A stretch of DNA of 9,004 bases from Bdellovibrio sp. (GTDB lineage: Bacteria > Bdellovibrionota > Bdellovibrionia > Bdellovibrionales > Bdellovibrionaceae): NCBI GenBank assembly GCA_019104905.1, contig JAHRXB010000234.1, forward strand, positions 1 through 9,004, read 5' to 3'. The stretch's first letter is position 1. Each line of letters starts with the position of its first letter. The notes below the pieces were generated by a model that saw only the letters and a list, made by a program, of their open reading frames with translations, searched no databases and had not been told where the DNA came from. The translations under genes and the position numbers were made by a program. This document shows positions 1-6,504 of the stretch, one piece after another.

Positions 1-2744
1 CTGATAACAAAGCCACTGCTCGCCCACTTTGGGTAGAAGACGGTCGTCTTTTCGTTACCGAACAAAAGATGACAAAGGACGGCGTGGTTCTTTTGGTTGA
101 AATGCGCCCCAATCCCTCTATTCAACTGACTAAAATGAACGGTGAAACTTTCTTGCGCCCTCTCACTGCCGGCACTTTTAAGGCGCGCCTCAAGCTGATT
201 CATCTCTATCAACAAAATGACAAAGAAATCCGCCGTCTTCTTTCTGAATCTGAAGTGATGACGGTGAAGATGGAAAATGCTTCTTTGGCGATCAAATCCT
301 CTATGTCTTTGCCGGCACTTCCCACGCGCGGCCAGATTATTATCGGCATGGAGCTTCAACCTGTGAATGGCCCTCAAGGTTTGACAGGCTTTGATGGCAT
401 CTATCTTTTGGGTGAATACGATCAAATCAAAGGTTCTTCCTTCTTGAAACTCAATACCGTGGTAGCACAAACTAAAGACTTCAAAATTGCCAACTTCGTG
501 AACTCGTCTTTGACGGAAGTGTCGCGCAGCTCTCAAACCGGAGCGGTCGAGGCGGAAACTTACCAAAAGCCGAAGGTTGAAGTCTCTCAATTGGAGTTCC
601 GCTTTATTCGCGTGGGTGAGGAAAAAACTGCGACTCGCGAAGTGTTCTACAATATCAGAGCCTGCGTGCGCCACGGTCTTGATCAAAAAACCACCCGGTC
701 TCACACATTCAAGATCACCAAGTTCCGACAATCTGAGACAGAGACGTCTTCCACGTCCCTGCTTAAGACGGACAACAACTCCTGCTTAAACTGGGATGAA
801 AAAATCACGTTCAAGTACTTTGACTGTCAACACTACTTAAAAGGTTTTGTGCAAATCGAAAACCAAGACCTGGGAATGAATGAGAAGCTGGACATCATCG
901 TCAATCCTTGGGAATCCAACGGTGGTGCCTTGGCCCGCGACATGCGCTATGTCGAGCCTACAGAAAAACTGATCTTGAGCTGCTCTCAAGAAAACCGTCC
1001 CAAGACGCAAGTGATGTTGGATGGTTTTAGCTACAATACGCTTTCATACAACTATGGCATCGACTCTTTGTTAAACCTGACAGTGACGAAGAAGATTCAA
1101 TTTAAAATGGACACGCGTCTTCTTATCTACTCCAGCTTGTCCAACGGTCGGGCCGAGGTTCAAAAACTCCGCGATGGTATCTACATGCTTCGTCTGGCCG
1201 TCGTACAAAACCGTGACTATGACACCAACAACACTTATGTTACATCTTCAGATAAGCTGGTTAATGTGATCAATGGCCAAGTCAATACGGACATCACATT
1301 TCAGACGCAAGATTTGAAGGCGTTGGGAAATCGCAACAACTTACTTGTTGAAATTTATCCTGTTGACGAAAACAAAGTAGATCTCAAAGACGGTCAAGTG
1401 ATTCAGAAAGATGCTTCTGCGCCACTCACATCCTTGATTGACGAATCTACAGGCCTTGAAGTTCCGACATTTATTGGGCCTATCACTTTGAACACAGATG
1501 AGGCGTCTCGTCCGTTAAGAATGATCGATGCTTCTGCCATCAGCAGCTTGCTTTTAACAGGCCATGGCCAAAACAACAGCAGCGAAAAGTTCCTCATCCA
1601 AAAAGTAGTTGCTGAAGGACAAAAAGTTCGCGCTGAAAAATATAAAACGATTCAAGCTCGCGCTGATAAAGTTCAGTTTTCTAAAGAGAACAACTTAGAA
1701 CTGATCTCTTTGAAAACGGCGGACGCGCAGGCGCCCCTTGTCAAGGCCTTGGTGGGCTCGACTCAACTCAACCCTCGCCTGATCGTGACGAAGGCGGATC
1801 TGCAAGAGATCATCACCAAAGGAACTTTGACACCGCAAACGGCTCAAAAGCTTTGCGCTTTCTGGGGCGGTGATTACTTCAAAAAACTTTACGCCGAAAA
1901 AGGGGGCGTAACAATGAAGCACGTGATGGGCTTTGGCATGGACTGTTACCATGCGGTCGCTAAAGATCCTGCGCGCTTTTTCCAGGTTGAAAAACAGCTT
2001 CTTATTAAAGAGGTTGGCGGATCTCAATTCGTCAAAGGATTGAATCAAGGTCTTTCTGTAGGGACCAGCTTTTCTTTGAGCACGTCGCAATCCGCCTTCT
2101 CTTCACGCACGACGAGCATCAATGCCAAGATTGGACTTTCTAAGAAATTCTTGGATGTTCTTTCTGTCGGTGTGGATTTTGGTTACGCCATGTCGTGGGG
2201 GGTTTCGGACTCCAAGACATCCAGCAACTCTGTCAGCGTCAGTGGTTCGACCTCGATGACGGTGCAACAAAACACCTTCAAAGTTCGCGTCAATAAACAC
2301 GAACAATGTGCCGTGGTCAGACTGAACCCAACCCTTTTCATCAAAGACACCAAGTCTTGGTTTGGTCGCCGTGATTATTTGGCGATCCTCAATCCACAAC
2401 TTTCCGCTGAGGAAATGGCGACCGCAACAACACGTGGTTTGATGATCTGTGAGGGTGAAGTTCGCACCGAAGCCAAAGACATCATGGAAAACTACTACTT
2501 GATCGCTCAAGAGTCTGGCAGCTCTCAGATGCAGGACAATGGGGATGCGCGCAACAGAAACTTCTTCATCACGCTTCGTTCTAGCAATGATTTCAACCGT
2601 TTTGTTTTGGCCATGAGAGGACAAGTCAATATGCCGGCTTCTCACCAGCAAAAAGAAGAAACTCAAGAGCAGGCCACGCAGATGATGGAGCAACTCTTTA
2701 AGATGTCGGGCCCGGCTTATCCCGGAGTTTACTTAGCGAAGTAA
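1..2744 (+). CDS. Large beta-rich, probably exported protein of unknown function (5' partial)
   Basis: The reading frame is open from the left edge (first full codon at 3). The 22 codons before the ATG at 69 continue without a stop and read like the same protein (e.g. RPLWVEDGRLF), so the true start lies outside the window and at least 913 residues are visible. I do not recognise the family. Residue numbers below count from the ATG at 69. Residues 1-500 are mostly beta-type sequence with two similar short motifs (FDGIYLLGEYD near 108, RDGIYMLRLAV near 368), suggesting stacked beta-sandwich domains. Scattered Cys residues fit an exported protein. Residues 665-742 are a Ser/Thr-rich alternating polar/apolar stretch (GTSFSLSTSQSAF ... 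SVSVSGSTSMTV) like the membrane-inserting hairpins of beta-pore-formers. A Gln/Glu/Met-rich helical stretch lies near the C-terminus. The signal peptide, if any, would be upstream. The gene ends in TAA, 12 bp inside the convergent neighbour. The CDS is certain; its function is unknown. Confidence 0.9.
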   Translation, partial: DNKATARPLWVEDGRLFVTEQKMTKDGVVLLVEMRPNPSIQLTKMNGETFLRPLTAGTFKARLKLIHLYQQNDKEIRRLLSESEVMTVKMENASLAIKSSMSLPALPTRGQIIIGMELQPVNGPQGLTGFDGIYLLGEYDQIKGSSFLKLNTVVAQTKDFKIANFVNSSLTEVSRSSQTGAVEAETYQKPKVEVSQLEFRFIRVGEEKTATREVFYNIRACVRHGLDQKTTRSHTFKITKFRQSETETSSTSLLKTDNNSCLNWDEKITFKYFDCQHYLKGFVQIENQDLGMNEKLDIIVNPWESNGGALARDMRYVEPTEKLILSCSQENRPKTQVMLDGFSYNTLSYNYGIDSLLNLTVTKKIQFKMDTRLLIYSSLSNGRAEVQKLRDGIYMLRLAVVQNRDYDTNNTYVTSSDKLVNVINGQVNTDITFQTQDLKALGNRNNLLVEIYPVDENKVDLKDGQVIQKDASAPLTSLIDESTGLEVPTFIGPITLNTDEASRPLRMIDASAISSLLLTGHGQNNSSEKFLIQKVVAEGQKVRAEKYKTIQARADKVQFSKENNLELISLKTADAQAPLVKALVGSTQLNPRLIVTKADLQEIITKGTLTPQTAQKLCAFWGGDYFKKLYAEKGGVTMKHVMGFGMDCYHAVAKDPARFFQVEKQLLIKEVGGSQFVKGLNQGLSVGTSFSLSTSQSAFSSRTTSINAKIGLSKKFLDVLSVGVDFGYAMSWGVSDSKTSSNSVSVSGSTSMTVQQNTFKVRVNKHEQCAVVRLNPTLFIKDTKSWFGRRDYLAILNPQLSAEEMATATTRGLMICEGEVRTEAKDIMENYYLIAQESGSSQMQDNGDARNRNFFITLRSSNDFNRFVLAMRGQVNMPASHQQKEETQEQATQMMEQLFKMSGPAYPGVYLAK

Positions 2745-3473
2745 AAGAGCTTCGCGCAGAAACTCTACGCCACGCACGCCGAACCAAGAATAAGACTCTC
2801 CATTGACGATCGCGCCCTCGATTCCGAGGGCCTTCAAATCACTGATCTTTTTATGAAAAGGATAAGGCTCTGAGGAAAATAGAAAAAAAGAGTCTTTATA
2901 GTCTTCGATTTCAATGACGGGGTACTTCTCCCCCTCGGGAAACTCCACAATCGTGGCGCCCAGCTTTTCTAAAACCGATCCGATATAGGTTTCGCGACTT
3001 ACACTCATCCAGGGCTTCTTCCAGATAAGGTAAACGACGTTTTTATATTCGCGAGAGGGCGGCTTCACCCACTCCAGAAAACCAGGAATCTTTTCGAAAT
3101 TCCAAGTCGGCTTCGGGGCATCGAGGACATCCAAACAGTCCACAGCCAACTCCATGAGCATCGGGTTTTTAAAATACTCTCCCAAACGCACTAACTCTGC
3201 CTGAAGATTTTGTAACGAAGAAACATGAGTCGTCAGGCAAGGTACGGGACACTCTTCAGCCATTTCCAAGGGATTTTCTTCTTCATCCAACAAAACAAGA
3301 TCAGGCTTGAGATCCACCACCAGATCCCAGGAGACATCCTTCGTCCCCCCAACAATGGGGATATTCGTAATCATTTTCGGAGGGTGAATGCAAAAGCGAG
3401 TGCGTCCAACGACTTGCACTCCTGCCCGTAATAATGTTTCTGTCCATGACGGAACCATGCTTACCACTCGCAT
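2733..3473 (-). CDS. BtuF/TroA-like helical-backbone metal receptor, no signal peptide
   Basis: This 246-residue protein has the layout of the periplasmic-binding 'helical backbone' clan that binds cobalamin, haem or metal chelates. It opens with RVVSMVPSWTETL (2-14), matching the family's RIVSLxPSxTE start. Then come VVGRTRFCIHPP (21-32), VGGTKDV (41-47) and LKPDLVLLDEEEN (55-67), and a second-lobe WKKPWMSV...TYIGSVLEKLGA (about 151-173). Known members with a signal peptide deliver corrinoids to BtuCD-type ABC transporters. Here the ATG is followed directly by the first beta strand, with no signal peptide, so the protein should be cytoplasmic. No permease or ATPase gene is adjacent, so ligand and role are open. 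The start is supported by GGAGG four bases upstream (3478-3482, minus strand). Its TAA lies inside the 3' end of the convergent upstream gene. Family assignment is fairly sure; ligand is not. Confidence 0.85.
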   Translation of the reverse strand: MRVVSMVPSWTETLLRAGVQVVGRTRFCIHPPKMITNIPIVGGTKDVSWDLVVDLKPDLVLLDEEENPLEMAEECPVPCLTTHVSSLQNLQAELVRLGEYFKNPMLMELAVDCLDVLDAPKPTWNFEKIPGFLEWVKPPSREYKNVVYLIWKKPWMSVSRETYIGSVLEKLGATIVEFPEGEKYPVIEIEDYKDSFFLFSSEPYPFHKKISDLKALGIEGAIVNGESYSWFGVRGVEFLREALLLR

Positions 3474-3493
3474 TTTGCCTCCAAAAAAACCAG

Positions 3494-3520
3494 ATTATCC
3501 ACTGAGCCATCCAGAGTCAA
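3494..3520 (-). promoter_or_regulatory. Putative promoter for the metal-receptor gene
   Basis: On the minus strand TTGACT (3515-3520) is followed after 15 bases by GATAAT (3494-3499, five of six matches to TATAAT). The expected transcript start is near 3487, giving a roughly 14-base leader that carries GGAGG (3478-3482) before the ATG at 3473. The spacer is shorter than the usual 16-18 bases, so the -35 assignment is the weaker half. Confidence 0.45.
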
Positions 3521-3528
3521 AACTTGAC
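3516..3528. repeat. Small palindrome uniting the two divergent -35 boxes
   Basis: GTCAA-AAC-TTGAC is a perfect inverted repeat with 5-base arms and a 3-base centre. Each arm is the TTGAC core of a -35 box, one facing each of the divergent genes, so the two promoters would be back-to-back with only a few bases between them. It could be a regulator's operator or just a by-product of two facing -35 boxes. Confidence 0.5.
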
Positions 3529-3553
3529 GAGTCCACAGGCCCCAACACACTAT
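3524..3553 (+). promoter_or_regulatory. Putative promoter for the 3579-5715 operon
   Basis: TTGACG (3524-3529, five of six to TTGACA) is followed after 18 bases by CACTAT (3548-3553, three of six, keeping the important second A and last T). The predicted transcript start is near 3560, leaving a leader of about 20 bases containing GAGG at 3569-3572. A TATAGG at 3551-3556 matches the -10 consensus better but is 21 bases from the -35 box. Confidence 0.4.
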
Positions 3554-3568
3554 AGGCGCTTGAACAGT

Positions 3569-3572
3569 GAGG
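3569..3572 (+). promoter_or_regulatory. Ribosome binding site that decides the start of the following gene
   Basis: GAGG lies six bases before the ATG at 3579. The frame also offers a GTG at 3567, but that codon overlaps the GAGG and has no Shine-Dalgarno sequence of its own, so the ATG is preferred and the protein begins MTQLFPLRD. Confidence 0.65.
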
Positions 3573-3578
3573 TTATTT

Positions 3579-4871
3579 ATGACGCAACTCTTCCCTCTTC
3601 GTGACAAGCCTGCATTGAGTCCCTACAAAAAGGGGGACGTTCTTGTGTTGTTTGGCGAACTCTTTTCTCGCGGTTATGCCAACGGTTTGGTTGAAGAAGC
3701 CGAACGTCGTGGCATGACCATCGTTCGCGCCACTGTTGGTCGTCGCGAAAAAGATGGCTCTCTTCGTCCCCTCACCGCCGAAGAGTCTGCCAATATTCCA
3801 CAGCCTTTTATCAACGTGCCTCTTGAAGCTGGTTTTGATATGGAGCCAGACTCTCACGGCGTGACTCCCTGCGATCAATTGAAAGACGTAAAGCTGGGCG
3901 AATGGGACCAGGTAAAATTGAATTGGACCTCAATTGAAGAGTCTGAAAAAAAAGGTGTTGTTCGTTTTAAAAAGAACACCGAACTTTTCATGAAAGAACT
4001 TGAAAAGCACATCCCCGCAGGTGCCAATGTTTTGTTCGCTCACCTTATGGCAGGGGGTGTTCCTCGCGCCAAAATCCTGATGCCGCTTTTAAATCGTGCC
4101 TTCAAAGGTGTCGGAGATCGTCATATTTCAACTCAAGACCTGCTGAACACCGATATCGGTCAACTTTGCCTGAAAAGCTTCAATGAAGTCACCGCAGAGA
4201 CACTCCGCCACTTGATCGAACTTTCAGCACCTTTGCGCCAAAAAATTGAGGCCCAAGGTGCTCATGTTTCTTATACAGCTTATGGTTATCACGGAACGGA
4301 AGTCATGATTCGCGGCCAGTATAAATGGCAAACCTACACTTGCTATTTTCAAGGCTGGGCCAAAATGGCTCTTGAGAAAATCTCTGAAACCTTTTATCAA
4401 AAAGGCGTTCATTGTTGTGTTTACAACTGCCCTGAGATCCTTACGAACTCAAGCTCCGTGTTCCAGGGGGTTGAAGTATCACTTTATCCTCTTCTTGCAG
4501 CTATCCAAAAAGATGGCGCAAACAAAGAACACGTGACGCAAGTTCTGAACGACTGCAAAGCCTTACTTAAAGATGACGTCAGCTTTGAACAGATCATTGA
4601 GTTCACCGACAAATATCTCACGGACGATCTCACTTTGGCATTCAGTAAGTACGATCAATGGCCCCAGCACTCGCGCCTGGATCAAATGGAGCACATGCTA
4701 AAAGGCTCAGATTATCTTTTCAGCCTTCATAAAGACGAAAAAAATCTTCTCACGGCCGTCCTCAGTGAAGTGGTCTTTAAATCTTGTGGTTATGTCATGC
4801 TTCATGACTCCTGGAGCCCCAAGAGTCCCGTGGCCTGGATAGGTCACGACCTCGTTGCTCGCTGCATGTAG
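3579..4871 (+). CDS. Conserved protein with Rossmann/SDR-like N-terminus (possible FabMG-type enoyl reductase relative)
   Basis: A 430-residue cytoplasmic protein with no signal peptide or membrane segment. Residues 20-56 (VLVLFGELFSRGYANGLVEE, then RRGMTIVRATVGRR) look like the first strand, glycine-containing loop, helix and second strand of a nucleotide-binding Rossmann fold. A second strand-helix unit begins at VLFAHLMAGGVPRAK (151-165). The middle has a Tyr/His cluster (YTAYGYHGT, 232-240; KWQTYTCYFQGW, 249-260) and a Cys-rich patch (HCCVYNC, 278-284). From memory the nearest family name is the FabMG-type enoyl-ACP reductase group, but I cannot confirm this and canonical SDR motifs are not clear. 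It heads a two-gene operon: its TAG is one base before the ATG of the tRNase Z-like gene, implying coordinated or coupled translation. The gene is certain; the function is tentative. Confidence 0.88.
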   Translation: MTQLFPLRDKPALSPYKKGDVLVLFGELFSRGYANGLVEEAERRGMTIVRATVGRREKDGSLRPLTAEESANIPQPFINVPLEAGFDMEPDSHGVTPCDQLKDVKLGEWDQVKLNWTSIEESEKKGVVRFKKNTELFMKELEKHIPAGANVLFAHLMAGGVPRAKILMPLLNRAFKGVGDRHISTQDLLNTDIGQLCLKSFNEVTAETLRHLIELSAPLRQKIEAQGAHVSYTAYGYHGTEVMIRGQYKWQTYTCYFQGWAKMALEKISETFYQKGVHCCVYNCPEILTNSSSVFQGVEVSLYPLLAAIQKDGANKEHVTQVLNDCKALLKDDVSFEQIIEFTDKYLTDDLTLAFSKYDQWPQHSRLDQMEHMLKGSDYLFSLHKDEKNLLTAVLSEVVFKSCGYVMLHDSWSPKSPVAWIGHDLVARCM

Positions 4872-4872
4872 G

Positions 4873-5715
4873 ATGTCAGTGCAAGTCGGAGAAAGCTGGG
4901 ATCATTCCAAATATAAATTTCATGGCCTTTCGCTGTCGGGAATCCGCACAGCGATCGCCATGCCTGAGCTTTCCTTGAGTTTCGACGTAGCCCAGGGGTA
5001 CCCCTTTCTTTTAAATCTCAAGCAGTTTTTTCTGACCCACGGACACCTCGATCATGCCGCCGGCGTCCCCTATATTATTTCTCAAAAAGCCATGAACTCC
5101 CAAGAGCCTGGCAAGTTCTACATGCCGTCTTCGCTGGTAGAGCCCCTGGATCAAATTATGAAAATCTGGGAAAAGATCGAAGACCATCAATACAAATATG
5201 ATTTCATAGGAGTTAAGGCGGATGATGAGATCCCCCTCAACCCTCAATGTTATGTAAAGGTGTTCCCAACCACACATCGCATTGAATCTTTTGGATACAC
5301 TGTTTTTGAGATTCACAAAAAACTAAAATCTGAATACCTGGGCCTGCACCAAGACGAGATCATCAACCTCCGTCGCCAGGGACTTGAAGTGAACGAAGTT
5401 CAACACATCCCTGTCGTAAGCTTCACGGGCGACACTCAGATTGAGTTCCTCGACTCTCGCGACTGGGTTCGCAAATCTAAAATTTTATTTATGGAAGCGA
5501 CTTACCTTGACGAGCGTAAAAGCATCGAGCAAGCCCGCCAATGGGGACACACCCACCTGGATGAGATTCTTCCACGTCTGAAAGAGATCGAAAGCGAAAA
5601 AATTGTTTTGATTCACGCCTCCAGTCGTTATTCCGAAAAAGAGGCGTTGAGAATTTTAAACGAAAGAATTCCCCAGGAGTTTAAAGACAAAATCGTCTTC
5701 TTCCCGGGGCGATAG
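4873..5715 (+). CDS. Metallo-beta-lactamase-fold hydrolase, short-form (plant TRZ1-type) tRNase Z-like
   Basis: A 280-residue zinc-dependent hydrolase. Ligand motifs of the tRNase Z family are all visible: THGHLDH (55-61; H56, H58, D60, H61), TTH (H135), FTGDT (D187), EATYLDE (208-214), GHTHLDE (H226, H228) and the LIHASSRYS block (H248). The stretch GLHQDEIINLRRQG (157-170) followed by the GDT motif, and the EATYLDE/GHTH pair, resemble Arabidopsis TRZ1 as I recall it, rather than standard bacterial Rnz, which has HLHGDH. Family members cut the 3' trailer from tRNA precursors; activity here is inferred. The start is ambiguous. The ATG at 4873 sits one base after the upstream stop and would rely on reinitiation. 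A GTG at 4879 has TAGGA five bases upstream and would shorten the protein by two residues. A TTG at 4855 lies inside the previous gene and is less likely. The gene ends eight bases from the convergent neighbour's stop. Confidence 0.88.
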   Translation: MSVQVGESWDHSKYKFHGLSLSGIRTAIAMPELSLSFDVAQGYPFLLNLKQFFLTHGHLDHAAGVPYIISQKAMNSQEPGKFYMPSSLVEPLDQIMKIWEKIEDHQYKYDFIGVKADDEIPLNPQCYVKVFPTTHRIESFGYTVFEIHKKLKSEYLGLHQDEIINLRRQGLEVNEVQHIPVVSFTGDTQIEFLDSRDWVRKSKILFMEATYLDERKSIEQARQWGHTHLDEILPRLKEIESEKIVLIHASSRYSEKEALRILNERIPQEFKDKIVFFPGR

Positions 5716-5723
5716 ACGCACGC

Positions 5724-6437
5724 TTAGAACATATCTCCAAGATCGAGCCAGATTTTGCGACTTTTCATCTTTTTAGAACGGAAATACTCAACCCATTCTT
5801 GCGAACTGCGCTTTTGCCAGTTTTCCGCCAAAACCGCCGCAAAAATCAAAGGACTGTATCCCTGCCCCATAATTTCTTTGGGGGGACGAAGTGCTGTTAA
5901 CATTTCAGGTCCGTAAAAACCCGTCGGCATCAATCGATCTCTCTCCGCCAGCTCGCCGATAATCAAAGCCCCATGCACTTGTCCTAAAACAGTACGGCTC
6001 AAAGGACTTGAAGCCTCTTTCGCCTGCGGCGCCCCGGCAGTACCCACAACGACCAATCCGGCCTCGGCTTTTTTATTAAGAACTTCAACAAGCTCCTTAT
6101 TGTGATCATTCACCTTCATATTAAAATCAAAAAAGACAAAGCTCGTTCCTTGGGGCAAAGAGCTAATACGCTCTCGCAAAGCCTCCATGTCAACAGCGCC
6201 GTCTTTCGTATAAGGGGTGTAGTTCACAATCTCACAAGACTTACAAGGACGCGCTTGTTCTGCAAACAAGGGCTTCACTTTCGTTTCAAAGTCTTCAGCC
6301 TTCTGTTGGCCGAAATAGATCACGGTTGTTTTACCTGAAGGCAAAGCCGCCTGAGCCCATGTCGCCCCGCAAGACGCCACAATCATAAAGGTTCCAGCCA
6401 AAACGCTTTTTAGATTCGATAGATTGCACTTAGTCAT
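5724..6437 (-). CDS. Exported protein or lipoprotein, possibly a degenerate subtilase fold
   Basis: A 237-residue protein with a signal peptide. After MTKCNLSNLK comes a hydrophobic core, then VASC (20-23), a good lipobox, and also AQA (28-30), a good signal peptidase I site, so it is either an outer lipoprotein or a soluble periplasmic protein. The mature part has a CKSC pair (65-68). Its strand order resembles an S8 subtilase: TTVIYFG (37-43) for VAVIDxG, SFVFFDFNM (99-107) for the INMSxG strand, AEAGLVVVGTAGAP (124-137) for GxxVVxAAGN, GFYGPEML (173-180) for FSNYGPxVD, and GQGYSPLIFAAVLA (191-204) for GTSxAAPxVA. The catalytic Asp and the oxyanion Asn are replaced and no HGT motif is seen. 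The ATG at 6437 is chosen because it precedes the signal peptide; the frame extends to 6530 but would overlap the divergent gene. Its Shine-Dalgarno is unusual: a purine tract with AAGG about 12 bases upstream. The CDS is sure; the fold is inferred. Confidence 0.85.
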   Translation of the reverse strand: MTKCNLSNLKSVLAGTFMIVASCGATWAQAALPSGKTTVIYFGQQKAEDFETKVKPLFAEQARPCKSCEIVNYTPYTKDGAVDMEALRERISSLPQGTSFVFFDFNMKVNDHNKELVEVLNKKAEAGLVVVGTAGAPQAKEASSPLSRTVLGQVHGALIIGELAERDRLMPTGFYGPEMLTALRPPKEIMGQGYSPLIFAAVLAENWQKRSSQEWVEYFRSKKMKSRKIWLDLGDMF

Positions 6438-6469
6438 AGAGTCAGTTTGCCTTCCCCTCCTCTTTGCTG

Positions 6470-6498
6470 TCGACTTTTTTAATAAGTTATTGAACAAT
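6470..6498 (+). promoter_or_regulatory. Putative promoter placing transcription start at the ATG of the phospholipase D-family gene
   Basis: TCGACT (6470-6475, four of six to TTGACA), a 17-base spacer and AACAAT (6493-6498, four of six to TATAAT). The expected start, seven bases past the -10, is 6505, the A of the ATG. No Shine-Dalgarno sequence precedes that ATG, so a leaderless mRNA is a reasonable reading. Confidence 0.35.
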
Positions 6499-6504
6499 CG
6501 ACAT

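Noticed and set aside
2103..2693. Open minus-strand frame of 196 codons opposite the large first gene
   Set aside because: It lies fully antisense to a clearly coding frame, its translation is low-complexity and Arg/His-rich with no domain or good ribosome binding site, and such frames are expected by chance from codon bias.
2707..2727. CGGGCCCG palindrome and nearby CCGG repeats before the end of the first gene as a terminator
   Set aside because: Short four-base stems with competing pairings and no T-run on either strand.
5684..5699. AAGAC-6-GTCTT hairpin near the end of the tRNase Z-like gene as a terminator
   Set aside because: The stem is only five AT-containing pairs, lies within coding sequence and has no proper T-tract.
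6424..6504. N-terminal extension of the phospholipase D-family protein from a TTG, adding a hydrophobic stretch
   Set aside because: The TTG lacks a Shine-Dalgarno sequence and lies inside the divergent gene; the family alignment fits the ATG at 6505. It remains possible but less likely.
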